Shown here in pieces: positions 17,636-26,099 of a stretch of 64,000 nt of DNA. The notes beneath the pieces were generated by a model. That model was not told the origin of the DNA, did not search any database, and saw only the letters and a list, made by a program, of their open reading frames with translations. The DNA is from Acidimicrobiaceae bacterium (GTDB lineage Bacteria > Actinomycetota > Acidimicrobiia > Acidimicrobiales > RAAP-2): assembly GCA_027306605.1 (NCBI GenBank), contig DAHUZK010000023.1:1-64000 (forward strand), read 5' to 3'. A program made the translations under genes and the position numbers. Each line of letters begins with the position of its first letter. Within the stretch, counting starts at the first letter, position 1.

Positions 17636-18754
17636 TCAACCCGCCTGGCCCGCGGCCGTCTCGTCCGCTGCCGTCTCGCCCGTGGTCGGTGGGTGCTGTG
17701 GTGAGCCGATGAGCTTGGCCGAGAACTTCACCGCCTTGACCGCGCTCGTCACGCCGGTCTGCAGGGCGGCTCCGACGACGATGAAGACGATGCCGAGCCA
17801 GAAGAGGTAGCGCCAGCCGAGCATCAAGATGCCGAAGCGACCCAGCATGTAGGGCGGCGAGCAGACGATTGCACCCATGGCACCGCCGACAACCGTGGCC
17901 GCCAGCTTGTCGCGCCTGTTCCTGGTCGTCTTCTCGATGCCGACGATGCGGGCCGGCACGGCGAGGTAGCAGAGCATCATGATGCCGACGACGATGCTCT
18001 GGCTGAGGACGAAAGGCCAATGACCCCAGCGCGTCACGATGAGCGTGGAGTACGAGAGCGCCAGCCCGACCGACACGCCCCACACGAGGATGGTGCCCAG
18101 GTGCTGGTTGGCCTTGGTGAAAGCGGGTCGGATGCGCGGCTCACCCGGCTCGGAGATGGCGAAGGCGAAGACCCCGTTGAGGTAGAAGCTGGCGGCGGTG
18201 AGCGCCGTGACGGCGAGCACGGCTGGGATGAGGAGTGGACCTCGGATGATGTTGAACTGGCGGTGGTGCAGGACGTGGATCTTGATGTCGAGCATGGCGA
18301 CCCAGATCCACATGGCGGGGACGATCTGGACCAGGGTCAGGCGCCAGTTGGTGATGAGGAGCTTCAGCCCCTGGAACAGCATGAGGAACGCACCCACGAT
18401 GAGCCCGAGCGGGGCGAGCCAGCGGTGACGCCGGCTCAGGTCGAGGACGGCCCGCTCGACCGCGTCGTCGTCGCTGCGCCGGATGGCTTCGATCAGACGC
18501 AGGATGGCCGCCCCGATGCGCTCGCGTCGGGTGCGTCGCCCGTCCGGCTTCACCGGCCCGACCTGGGAGGCTGGCCCAACCTGGGAGGCTGCAGGCGATG
18601 GTGTGGGCGCTGAGGTGGGCGCGGTGGACGTGGTGGACGTGGTGGACGTGGGAGTGCCGGAGCCGCATGCCGTGCTCCGATCGTCGTCGTTCACCGTGGC
18701 CATCGTTCCTCGCGTCCTGTCGCCGACCTTCATTGTGACGCCGTCCATGGTCAC
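17636..18754 (-). CDS. Multi-pass membrane protein of unknown function
   Basis: The 372-aa protein has a low-complexity N-terminus of about 80 residues (Thr/Ser repeats, then ASQVGP twice) and then about seven hydrophobic segments from residue 115 on. A charged loop, VGIEKTTRNRRDKL, follows the fifth. The Thr/Ser part is encoded by tandem DNA repeats (18555-18590 and 18624-18650). I recognise no family. The start is uncertain: ATG 18754, 18733 or 18703 (MATVNDDDR) are possible, and 18703 may be best. It is divergent from the DUF2252 gene and converges on tetR with a 6-bp gap. Confidence 0.65.
   Translation of the reverse strand: MTMDGVTMKVGDRTRGTMATVNDDDRSTACGSGTPTSTTSTTSTAPTSAPTPSPAASQVGPASQVGPVKPDGRRTRRERIGAAILRLIEAIRRSDDDAVERAVLDLSRRHRWLAPLGLIVGAFLMLFQGLKLLITNWRLTLVQIVPAMWIWVAMLDIKIHVLHHRQFNIIRGPLLIPAVLAVTALTAASFYLNGVFAFAISEPGEPRIRPAFTKANQHLGTILVWGVSVGLALSYSTLIVTRWGHWPFVLSQSIVVGIMMLCYLAVPARIVGIEKTTRNRRDKLAATVVGGAMGAIVCSPPYMLGRFGILMLGWRYLFWLGIVFIVVGAALQTGVTSAVKAVKFSAKLIGSPQHPPTTGETAADETAAGQAG
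18555..18590. repeat. 18-bp in-frame tandem repeat (x2)
   Basis: Two copies (18555-18572 and 18573-18590) differ at one base and encode ASQVGP repeats in the membrane protein's N-terminus. Confidence 0.85.
18624..18650. repeat. 9-bp in-frame tandem repeat (x3)
   Basis: GTGGACGTG occurs three times and encodes the Thr/Ser repeats of the same membrane protein on the minus strand. Confidence 0.85.
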
Positions 18755-18879
18755 CCCGTCGACCGGGACCCCGAAGACGCCATCTCGATCGGCGCCGCGG
18801 CCGGTGCCGTCGCTGCATAGCCTTCAGCGGGGGCAAGGAGGCGACACCGCATGCCAGTGAGAAGTCGGAGGAGTCGGCC

Positions 18880-20343
18880 ATGACGGTTGAAGAGCAGATC
18901 AGGCTGGCGGACACGCCCGTCCCGCGGGCCGTGCACCACCTGAGCGACGAGGAGAGCAAGGCCAAGGGGAAGGCGGCGCGGTCGTCGGTGCCACGTGTCA
19001 GCCAGGGCTGGTACGAGACCGCGGCCGACCGGCCCGATCCGGTGGCCCTGCTCGAGGACCAGGCGCGGACTCGGGTCGCCGAGCTGGTGCCCATCCGCTA
19101 CGGCCGCATGTTGGTCTCGCCCTTCACGTTCTTCCGGGGCGCCGCCCTGATCATGGCGTCCGACCTGTCGACCACCCCGCGGTCGGGGCTCACCGCCCAG
19201 ATCTGCGGTGACGCGCACCTCTCCAACTTCGGCGTGTTCGGTACACCAGAACGCCAGCTCGTGTTCGACTGCAACGACTTCGACGAGACGCTGCCCGGCC
19301 CGTGGGAATGGGACATCAAGCGCCTGGCCGCCAGCCTGGTCGTGGCGGCACGCCAGCGCGGGTTCGACAAAGACGTGCGGGCCGAAGCCGTCCGCAGCCT
19401 GGGTCGCGTGTACCGCGATGCCATGCGGCTCATGGCGATGCTGAACAACTTGGAGGTCTGGTACAGCCGCATCGAGGTCGAGACCATCGTCGACGCGCTG
19501 CGGCGCGATGCGGTTGCGACGCGTTCGAAGGCGGGGCAGCACATGGCCGCCACCGCGACCAAGCTCGTCACCAAGGCCCACACCAAGGACTCCATGAAGG
19601 CACTCGACAAGCTGACCTACGTCGTCGATGGCGAGCGTCGCATCGTCAGTGATCCACCGCTTATCGTGCCGGTGGAGGAGCTCTATCCCGAGGCCGAATC
19701 GGAGCGCCTTGTCAGCCTGTTCCACGACGTTGTCCGTCTGTACCGCCAGAGTCTGCCCACCGACCGACGTCATTTGCTCGAACAGTTCACCGTGAGCCAG
19801 ATGGCCCGCAAGGTCGTGGGCGTCGGCAGCGTCGGCACCCGTGCCTGGGTCCTGTTGCTCCACGGGCCGCGTCACGACGACGTCCTGTTCCTCCAGGCCA
19901 AGGAAGCCGAGGCATCCGTGCTGGAACGGTTCTTGAAGAAGAGCGCCTATGAGAACCACGGCGCACGGGTCGTGGCGGGTCAGCGCCTGATGCAGGCTGC
20001 GAGCGACATCTTCTTGGGCTGGCAGCGTGCCCACGGGGTTGACGGCGTTCCGCGGGATTTCTACATCCGCCAGCTCCAGGACTGGAAGGGTTCGGTCGAC
20101 CCGGATTCCGCCATTCCGGAGGGGATGAAGACCTACGCCGAACTGTGCGGCCACAGCCTGGCCCGGGCCCACGCCCGCTCGGGCGACCGGATCGCCATGG
20201 CGGCCTATCTGGGCTCGAAGCCGACGTTCGACAAGGCGCTGGTGCGCTTCGCCGAGACCTACGCCGACCAGAACGAGCGGGACTACGAGGCGTTCGTCAA
20301 GGCCTGCAAGAGCGGGCGGCTCCACGCCGAGGAAGGCGTCTGA
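18880..20343 (+). CDS. DUF2252 family protein (kinase-like fold)
   Basis: The 487-aa protein is full length for DUF2252. Characteristic segments are RYGRMLVSPFTFFRG at about residues 67-81, ICGDAHLSNFG near 108, FDCNDFDE near 128 and PWEWDIKRLAASL near 138. The DAHLSNFG and NDFDE motifs recall the catalytic and metal-binding loops of aminoglycoside-phosphotransferase-like kinases. No member's substrate is settled to my knowledge. ATG 18880 has GGAGGAGTCGG upstream. It shares a 125-bp divergent region with the membrane-protein gene. Confidence 0.88.
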   Translation: MTVEEQIRLADTPVPRAVHHLSDEESKAKGKAARSSVPRVSQGWYETAADRPDPVALLEDQARTRVAELVPIRYGRMLVSPFTFFRGAALIMASDLSTTPRSGLTAQICGDAHLSNFGVFGTPERQLVFDCNDFDETLPGPWEWDIKRLAASLVVAARQRGFDKDVRAEAVRSLGRVYRDAMRLMAMLNNLEVWYSRIEVETIVDALRRDAVATRSKAGQHMAATATKLVTKAHTKDSMKALDKLTYVVDGERRIVSDPPLIVPVEELYPEAESERLVSLFHDVVRLYRQSLPTDRRHLLEQFTVSQMARKVVGVGSVGTRAWVLLLHGPRHDDVLFLQAKEAEASVLERFLKKSAYENHGARVVAGQRLMQAASDIFLGWQRAHGVDGVPRDFYIRQLQDWKGSVDPDSAIPEGMKTYAELCGHSLARAHARSGDRIAMAAYLGSKPTFDKALVRFAETYADQNERDYEAFVKACKSGRLHAEEGV

Positions 20344-20462
20344 GGCGGGCCGCCCGGAGCTGCCCGGAGCCGCCCGGCGCCAACGGGCCGGAATCTTTCG
20401 CGGTTCTCCGATTCGGAAAGGGAGCTCGGGTTCGGGCAGAATAGGGGTTGAACGCCAGAGAG

Positions 20463-20501
20463 GCGTGCCCCGAGCGACGTCCACAAACCCAAGGAGCACT
20501 C
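20463..20501 (+). promoter_or_regulatory. Duplicated 39-nt leader with Shine-Dalgarno, copy 2
   Basis: This copy matches 10318-10356 with one mismatch; identity is lost upstream of it. The boundary marks the left end of the duplicated unit. Confidence 0.7.
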
Positions 20502-20903
20502 ATGCTTGCCGCGAGCTACCCGGTTCTCGATGCCTTCCTGACGATGTTGTACTTCTTCCTCTTCATCATCTGGATCTGGCTGCTGATCACGGTCTTCATA
20601 GACATCTTCCGCAGCCGCGACATCGGTGGCTGGGCCAAGGCGCTGTGGGTGATCTTCGTGATCATCCTGCCTTTCTTGGGTGTGTTCGTGTACCTGATCG
20701 CCCGGGGCGGCAAGATGCACGAGCGGGCAGCGCAGGACGCGGCCCAGCAGCAGAAGGCCTTCGACGAGTACGTGCGCCAGGCCGCCGGCACGCCGGGTTC
20801 CGACAGCGCATCGCAGTTGGCCAAGTTGGCCGACCTCAAGGCCCAGGGCGTACTGACCGACGCAGAGTTCGAGGACCAGAAGGCCAAGATTCTGAGCAGC
20901 TAG
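20502..20903 (+). CDS. PLDc_N/SHOCT-domain small membrane protein, copy 2
   Basis: This 133-aa paralogue of the protein at 10357 is the same length. It has the same two helices, the YLIARGGKMHER junction, a Gln-rich linker and a C-terminal SHOCT helix pair. The first half is almost unchanged, and differences concentrate in the linker and tail. Here the gene heads a plus-strand group with DUF6325 (91 nt downstream) and another SHOCT protein, so a shared membrane-linked role is possible. The function of PLDc_N/SHOCT proteins is unknown. Confidence 0.85.
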   Translation: MLAASYPVLDAFLTMLYFFLFIIWIWLLITVFIDIFRSRDIGGWAKALWVIFVIILPFLGVFVYLIARGGKMHERAAQDAAQQQKAFDEYVRQAAGTPGSDSASQLAKLADLKAQGVLTDAEFEDQKAKILSS

Positions 20904-20994
20904 CCCGTCGAGTCGATCGAGTCCGAGTCCGTCGCCCGACGCAGACGGACACGGACACAGTAGGTACGAAAGAGGACGAGGAGAGGAGGCCGAG

Positions 20995-21423
20995 ATGTCG
21001 ATGGGACCCGTGAGCTATACGGTGATCGCGTTTCCGGGCAACCAGTTCAATGGCAGTGTTGCGCCGGAAGTGGCGAAACTGATCGAGAGCGGACTGGTCC
21101 GGATCCTCGATCTGGTCTTCGTCGCCAAGGACGAGCAGGGCGATACCGTCAGCATCGAGTTCGATCAGTTGGACGAGCTGGCCGGCTTCGACGACCTCGA
21201 GGGCGAGGTCGGGGGCCTGGTGAACATGGAAGACCTCGAGCACGTGGCATCCGACCTGCCCGAGGGCAATTCGGCGTTGGTCATCGTCTGGGAGGACGTC
21301 TGGGCCCGGCCGCTGGCCGACGCAGTGCGCGAATCGGGCGGTGTCGTCCTCGACTCGGCGCGGATCCCGGCTCCGCTGGTCGAAGTCGCGCTCGATGAGC
21401 TGGCCCGGGCCGCTGCGAGCTGA
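20995..21423 (+). CDS. DUF6325 family protein
   Basis: The 142-aa protein matches the DUF6325 pattern. It has an N-terminal strand, YTVIAFPGNQF, then LIESGLVRILDLVFVAKDE, acidic segments around ELAGFDDLEGEV, and NSALVIVWEDVWARPLADA. It is acidic and has no membrane helix. In actinobacteria such genes are commonly next to a short SHOCT gene, as here (78 bp downstream), which suggests that the two products work together. No biochemical role is known. ATG 20995 has GGAGG upstream. Confidence 0.8.
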   Translation: MSMGPVSYTVIAFPGNQFNGSVAPEVAKLIESGLVRILDLVFVAKDEQGDTVSIEFDQLDELAGFDDLEGEVGGLVNMEDLEHVASDLPEGNSALVIVWEDVWARPLADAVRESGGVVLDSARIPAPLVEVALDELARAAAS

Positions 21424-21501
21424 GCCTCCGGCCGAGCGGAACTCACCGAGACCGACGAGCACTGATCGACAAGAGAGCTCACCGAGAAAGGAAGGACGAC
21501 C

Positions 21502-21798
21502 ATGCCCTTGATGCGACGCCCCGTCCTGCGAACGGTCGGACGCACGGCGGTCATCGCCGGCACCGCTTCCGCCGTGGCGGGCCGTGTGAACCGCCGCCAG
21601 CAGAACAAATGGGCCCAGCAGGATCAGCAGCAGGAGACGCAGCAGGCACCATCCGCCGCGCCTCCTGCCGCGCCGGCGGCTGACTCCGACGAGCTGATCA
21701 ACAAGCTCAAGGAGCTGGCCAACCTCAAGGAGCAGGGCATCTTGACCGAGGCCGAGTTCGCCGACCAGAAGGCCAAGATCCTGGCCCAGATGTCCTGA
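21502..21798 (+). CDS. SHOCT-domain small protein with hydrophobic N-terminus
   Basis: The 98-aa protein starts with a basic/hydrophobic helix (TVGRTAVIAGTASAVAGRV) that may insert in the membrane. A Gln/Ala/Pro linker follows, then the SHOCT pair near residues 65-96 (LKELANLKEQGILTEAEF, then AKIL). The tail closely resembles those of the two PLDc_N/SHOCT proteins. ATG 21502 follows GGAAGGA. It is the last gene of the local group, and a GC hairpin (21851-21869) without a T-tract lies downstream. Confidence 0.8.
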   Translation: MPLMRRPVLRTVGRTAVIAGTASAVAGRVNRRQQNKWAQQDQQQETQQAPSAAPPAAPAADSDELINKLKELANLKEQGILTEAEFADQKAKILAQMS

Positions 21799-22311
21799 TC
21801 GGCACGCCAGCTCCGTTGCGCCCCCGTTCTGGAGGGCCACCCCGTCTTTTCGCCGGACTCGTACCGGCGAGGGGGCCTTCGGCGTCCGCCGAGCCGCATC
21901 GAGCTGCGTCGAGATCCGTCTGAGCCGAATGCCCTGATGGGACGTGTCTCGTCCGGGTGTATACGCCGCCGGCGGGGTTTGTCGTTTGCGCCGGTATCCG
22001 ACCCGGCGCCCCACCTGTGTCCGGCTGTATACGCGCGTCCCGGTGCCGCGTATACAGCTGCGGACAATACGGACGGCTCGCCGAATACACCGAGAACCGA
22101 CTCGCCCCTCGGTGCGGGTCCAAATGGCAAACGGGGGTTGAAAAGCCGAGGCTCTGGCACTTCGCCTGACCGCGGGCTGTCGACGCCTGACCTCGAGTTG
22201 TCGGCGTGACCCAGGATGGCCCCAGGCTGGCCCCAGGGCGGCCTGTGGGGCACCGATCGGGGTTTCGGCGGGAGATTTCACGGGTACTTGCCCCAAAAGG
22301 AGGGCTGCGCC
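21799..22311. other. 513-bp intergenic region with hairpins and GTATAC sites
   Basis: No gene is supported here. It holds a CGCCGG/CCGGCG stem (21851-21869, loop 7 nt) and a second stem around 21880, which may end the upstream transcript. GTATAC occurs three times (21959, 22027 and 22050), two of them within a perfect 12-bp inverted repeat. Base composition is less extreme than in the flanks, and AAAGGAGGG just before 22312 is a strong ribosome-binding site. Confidence 0.55.
22024..22058. promoter_or_regulatory. 12-bp perfect inverted repeat centred on GTATAC sites
   Basis: Arms GCTGTATACGCG (22024-22035) and CGCGTATACAGC (22047-22058) are perfect complements, separated by 11 nt. A third GTATACGC lies at 21959. 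It could be an operator for a dimeric regulator or an RNA stem; its target may be the small gene at 22312. Confidence 0.45.
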
Positions 22312-22557
22312 ATGCACGTCAACGGGCATCGATTCCTCAGTTCGGCGAACAGGCGGGCGCGGCGGGCGAGGAGAACCACAGGAAGGATCCTGGTTTCCGC
22401 CCTCGGCTTCGGAGTGGCCTATTACCTCGACACGGAGAACGGCGAGGTGCGCCGCCAGCGCCTCTTCCGGTCGCTGCGGCGTTCCGCACATCGACTCGAC
22501 TCCGCGTTGACGTCCGGAGCCGAGGACCCGCCGCCTGCTCTCTCCGCGGCCCGGTAG
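22312..22557 (+). CDS. Small basic protein, YtxH-like, unknown function
   Basis: The 81-aa protein is Arg-rich (RRARRARRTTGR), then has a short hydrophobic segment (ILVSALGFGVAYYLD) followed by TENGEVRRQRLFRSLRR. The AYYLDTENGEVRR junction resembles small YtxH-like membrane-anchored proteins with a D-x-x-x-G-x-x-R-R motif. ATG 22312 is preceded by AAAGGAGGG with ideal spacing, which argues strongly that it is translated. A longer in-frame start upstream lacks such a site. Confidence 0.65.
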   Translation: MHVNGHRFLSSANRRARRARRTTGRILVSALGFGVAYYLDTENGEVRRQRLFRSLRRSAHRLDSALTSGAEDPPPALSAAR

Positions 22558-22793
22558 ATCCTCGACCCATCGAGTGATCCGAGTCCGCCTGGTCTCGGGT
22601 CCATCTCCGGATGGCGTGACCGAGCCCTTTTTGCTGGTCAGGTGTGTTGCTCGGTCCTGAGACCGCGAGGCCTCATTGGCAGGCCCGGCCAGTATCGTGA
22701 TCCCGATGTGGTCGGACGTATGCGGGACGCGGCTCGACCCAGGCGTCCTCTGCTCATGCTCGTTCGCTCGTGCTTGAGCAGGGCGGACACGAT

Positions 22794-25394
22794 GTGAGTA
22801 CCGGTACCGCCGACCCGACCCAGAGCGCAGCCGGCGCCCCCCAGACCATGTCCCCGCCGACGGCTCTCGGGGATCGGGGACGCTCGGAGTGGTGGTGGCT
22901 ACCCGGACTGATCACGGCCGTGACCATCGTCAGCGTCATCGTCGTCACGCTGTCCCAGCTCCACCCGAGCCTGCTGCTCACCAACACGACGACCACTGGC
23001 GGGGACACGGGCGCGCACATCGCGATGCCCAAGTTCCTCGAGACGCTCCTGACCCATGGCCATGTGACCGGCTGGGACCCCGGCTGGTACGACGGTTTTC
23101 CCGTTTACACCTTCTACTTCACGCTGCCGGACCTCTTCATCGCCATCGCGGGTTGGATCGTCCCGTACGGCGTGGCTTTCAAGCTGGGCACGATCCTCGG
23201 TTCGGTTCTTCTCCCGATCTGCGCCTGGGCCTGCGGCCGCCTGTTCCGCCTGCGTCCTCCTATCCCTGCGTTGCTCGCCGCAGCAACGCTGCCGTTCCTG
23301 TTCGATTACACATTCACCATCTACGGCGGGAACCTGTTCTCGACCTTGGCGGGGGAATACTCGTTCTCGTTCAGCCTGTCTCTCGCCATCCTCTTCCTCG
23401 GTCTCTTCGCGTACGCAGTGCGGGAGGGGCGCTACAGAGGTTGGGCGGCAGTGGTGCTGGCGGCTTGCACCCTGTCGCACATCGTGCCTGCTTGGTACGC
23501 CCTCGGCGGTGCAGTGATCTTGACGGTCATCGAGTTGTTGCCGAAGCGCTGGCGCATCACCGATGGCAGCGCTCTCTTGTGGCGCAATAACGAGCCCCGA
23601 GCGGCGGTTCCATGGACCCGCACCCTGTGGTGGGCCGTGTCCACCGTGGGCGTCGGTCTCCTGCTCTCCGGTTTCTGGCTTGTGCCATTCGGGCTCGATC
23701 ATGCCTACACGACGTCCATGGGGTACACGAACGTCGAGGGCTGGGCGCAGTACTTCCGAGAGGCGGATGCCTGGGCGCTGGTCGTGGCAGGCATCGGGGT
23801 GCCGCTAGCGATTTACCTGCGTAGCCGCTTCGGCATCACCCTGGTTCTGCTCGGTGTGGCTTCTGCGATCGCCACGGCGACCGATCCTCAGGGGAGCCTC
23901 TACAACGTCCGGCTCTTGCCGCTGTGGTTCATCTCCGTATACCTGATGGCAGCCTGGACATTTGGGGCACTGTGCATCGTTGTCGCGGAGGCCTGGCGGC
24001 GGCGCGGGGTCGCGGCCCTCGAACCGGTGACACCAATGCGATCACGAGGGATGCAGACCGAAGCCTGGGCTCGGACCGGTGAGGACAGCACGGTTCGGGA
24101 CACTGGGTCGGTAGCCGAGGGGTGGACACCGAAGAACGCCCCGTCCAGACGGGCACGAAGGGTCCGTCCGGTGCCGGCTGGCCCCTGGGCACCCGCCGCG
24201 GTCGGCGGTGCCATCCTCGGACTGCTGGCGGTGATGGCGATCGTTGTGCCCCCCTTCGTCGTTCCCGCTTCGGCCCTCCCCGTCACCTACGGGCCGAACG
24301 AGGTGACCAACTGGTCGCACTTCAATTACGTCGGGTACCAGGGCCAGGCGTCATGGAACGAGTACCACTCGATCATGCAGACGATGCAGTCGGTTGGCAA
24401 GAGATACGGCTGTGGGCGTGCCATGTGGGAGTACAGCTCGAGCGAGAACCGCTTCGGCACGCCCGAGGCGCTCATGCTCCTGCCCTACTGGACGAACGGG
24501 TGCATCGATTCCATGGAAGGTCTCCTCTTCGAGTCCTCCACCACGACGCCCTACCACTTCATCAACCAGGCCGAGCTCTCCCTTGCACCTTCCGAGCCCG
24601 AGGTGGGCCTGCCCTATGGTCCGCTCGACGTCTCCCTCGGAGTGCAACACCTGCAGCTTCTCGGCGTGCGGTACTTCATGGCCGAGACGCCCGAGGTCGA
24701 GCAGCAGGCCGCCGCCGATCCGGCCTTGAAGCTGATCGCGCAGACCGGCCCGTGGGCCTCGGACTACAGCGGGTCCCCGACCAAGACGACATGGGACATC
24801 TATCTGGTCAAGAACTCTCCGCTCGTCACGCCCCTGGCCAATGACCCGGTCGTGCTCTCGGGGGTCAACCCGGCGCCGTCCGGTTGGTTGGCGCCGTCAC
24901 TCGCCTGGTACGACAACCCCTCCCGCTGGAACGTTGAGCTGGCCCAGGACGGTCCGCCCTCGTGGCCGCGTACCTCGGTGTCGCACATCAAGACGACGGT
25001 GAAACACGTGGGCACGACACGTGTCACCGGTGTCGTCCAGACCAATTCGAGCGTGCACTTCCGCGTGTCACGAGTGGGGACCCCCGTGCTCGTCAAGGTT
25101 TCCTACTTCCCCAACTGGCACGCCAGCGGGGCCGAGGGTCCCTACCGGGTCACGCCGAACCTGATGGTGGTGGTCCCGACGAGCCATGAGGTCACGCTCT
25201 CCTACGGCAGCTCGCCCGCCGACACGCTCGGCCTGCTGGCCACTCTGCTCGGCCTGGTCGGCCTGATCGCCCTCTTCGTGGTGCCCGCGCTGCGGCGCAG
25301 GTGGTTCTCGGCCCGAAGCGGTCGAACCCGGCTGCCCTCGACCGAGTCGGGCCACGGGTCGGCGCCGGGGCTGGCGCCGCCGCCTGCTTCCTAG
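22794..25394 (+). CDS. Large membrane protein with PTPS-related (YfhO-like) domain
   Basis: The protein is about 866 aa and has at least ten hydrophobic segments. The first third reads TTTTGGDTGAHIAMPKFLE, then GWDPGWYDGFPVYTFYFTLP, the pattern of the '6-pyruvoyl-tetrahydropterin synthase-related' membrane family. These resemble GT-C-type glycosyltransferases, whose first extracytoplasmic loop holds acidic residues. A large extracellular part (about residues 490-820) precedes a last helix. Sugar transfer from a lipid carrier is possible but unproven. GTG 22794 has AGGGCGG eight nt upstream; GTG 22770 is an alternative start. Confidence 0.78.
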   Translation: MSTGTADPTQSAAGAPQTMSPPTALGDRGRSEWWWLPGLITAVTIVSVIVVTLSQLHPSLLLTNTTTTGGDTGAHIAMPKFLETLLTHGHVTGWDPGWYDGFPVYTFYFTLPDLFIAIAGWIVPYGVAFKLGTILGSVLLPICAWACGRLFRLRPPIPALLAAATLPFLFDYTFTIYGGNLFSTLAGEYSFSFSLSLAILFLGLFAYAVREGRYRGWAAVVLAACTLSHIVPAWYALGGAVILTVIELLPKRWRITDGSALLWRNNEPRAAVPWTRTLWWAVSTVGVGLLLSGFWLVPFGLDHAYTTSMGYTNVEGWAQYFREADAWALVVAGIGVPLAIYLRSRFGITLVLLGVASAIATATDPQGSLYNVRLLPLWFISVYLMAAWTFGALCIVVAEAWRRRGVAALEPVTPMRSRGMQTEAWARTGEDSTVRDTGSVAEGWTPKNAPSRRARRVRPVPAGPWAPAAVGGAILGLLAVMAIVVPPFVVPASALPVTYGPNEVTNWSHFNYVGYQGQASWNEYHSIMQTMQSVGKRYGCGRAMWEYSSSENRFGTPEALMLLPYWTNGCIDSMEGLLFESSTTTPYHFINQAELSLAPSEPEVGLPYGPLDVSLGVQHLQLLGVRYFMAETPEVEQQAAADPALKLIAQTGPWASDYSGSPTKTTWDIYLVKNSPLVTPLANDPVVLSGVNPAPSGWLAPSLAWYDNPSRWNVELAQDGPPSWPRTSVSHIKTTVKHVGTTRVTGVVQTNSSVHFRVSRVGTPVLVKVSYFPNWHASGAEGPYRVTPNLMVVVPTSHEVTLSYGSSPADTLGLLATLLGLVGLIALFVVPALRRRWFSARSGRTRLPSTESGHGSAPGLAPPPAS

Positions 25395-25434
25395 GCAGCC
25401 AGCACCGCGTCGTCCCTGGGCAATCAGTTGCTCA

Positions 25435-25467
25435 AGACAAACGGGACAGAAAGTGTCTAAAGTGTCC
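25435..25467. promoter_or_regulatory. Two overlapping inverted repeats at the tetR-P450 promoter
   Basis: AGACA (25435-25439) pairs with TGTCT (25454-25458), and GGACA (25444-25448) pairs with TGTCC (25463-25467). Both have 14-nt spacers and are offset by exactly 9 bp. TAAAGT at 25458-25463 is a plausible -10 hexamer inside the second pair. The site ends 5 bp before the tetR start, as expected for an autorepressor. Confidence 0.5.
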
Positions 25468-25472
25468 ACCCG

Positions 25473-26087
25473 GTGACGGCGACGCTCCAGGCGGCGCCCC
25501 CGTCGGGGGTCGGGGCAGCAGGCCCGCTCTCCGCGCGGTCGTTCAGTCCCACCGAGGAGCGAATCCTCGTCGCCGCACTTGGTCTCGTCGGCCGGCGCGG
25601 CGTGCGTCGGCTCGGCATGCAGGAGATCGCCGAGGCCGCCGGCGTCTCGCGCGGGACCCTGTACCGCTATTTCCCGAGCAAGGACCACGTGGTGGCCGGT
25701 GCCGCCGACTATGACGCGGTGCGCTTCAGCAACGGGCTCGACGCCGTGCTGGCCACGAAGGAGCGACCCGAGGAGCGCATAGCGGCGTTCATGGCGTACG
25801 CCTTCGACTTCATCGCGTCACACCCGTGCCGCCCGCTCTTCGAGACCGAATCCGGCTTCGTCATGAGCTACTTGCTCGACAACCTCCCGGCCTTGCGGAC
25901 CGAGCTCGTGATCCGTCTGGGTGACGCCCTCGGCCGCGTACCGGCCGTGGCCGCCGGAGATCTCGAGCGCGACCAGGTCGTTGACGTCATTGTGCGCCTC
26001 TTCGCATCGAGCTGGATCATCCCCGAGTCAGATGGCATGTCGCTCGTGAAGTCCGTCAACCGCATTCTTCAGATCACATCGGAGTAA
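25473..26087 (+). CDS. TetR-family regulator upstream of a P450 gene
   Basis: The 204-aa protein has an N-terminal HTH: ILVAALGLVGRRGVRRLGMQ, then EIAEAAGVSRGTLYRYFPSK at about residues 50-69, with a longer effector domain. The 22 residues before the HTH are variable. The start is GTG 25473. The stop is 12 bp before the P450 start, so the two genes are likely co-transcribed. Overlapping inverted repeats just upstream suggest autoregulation. The ligand may be the P450 substrate or a related lipid. Confidence 0.88.
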   Translation: MTATLQAAPPSGVGAAGPLSARSFSPTEERILVAALGLVGRRGVRRLGMQEIAEAAGVSRGTLYRYFPSKDHVVAGAADYDAVRFSNGLDAVLATKERPEERIAAFMAYAFDFIASHPCRPLFETESGFVMSYLLDNLPALRTELVIRLGDALGRVPAVAAGDLERDQVVDVIVRLFASSWIIPESDGMSLVKSVNRILQITSE

Positions 26088-26099
26088 GGGAGTAGTCAC

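Noticed and set aside
21849-21870. Hairpin as a classic intrinsic terminator
   Set aside because: The stem is good but no T-tract follows, so it was only noted within the intergenic entry.
22021-22210. Short overlapping frames across the GTATAC region
   Set aside because: They lack ribosome-binding sites and family matches, and the palindromes explain the sequence better.
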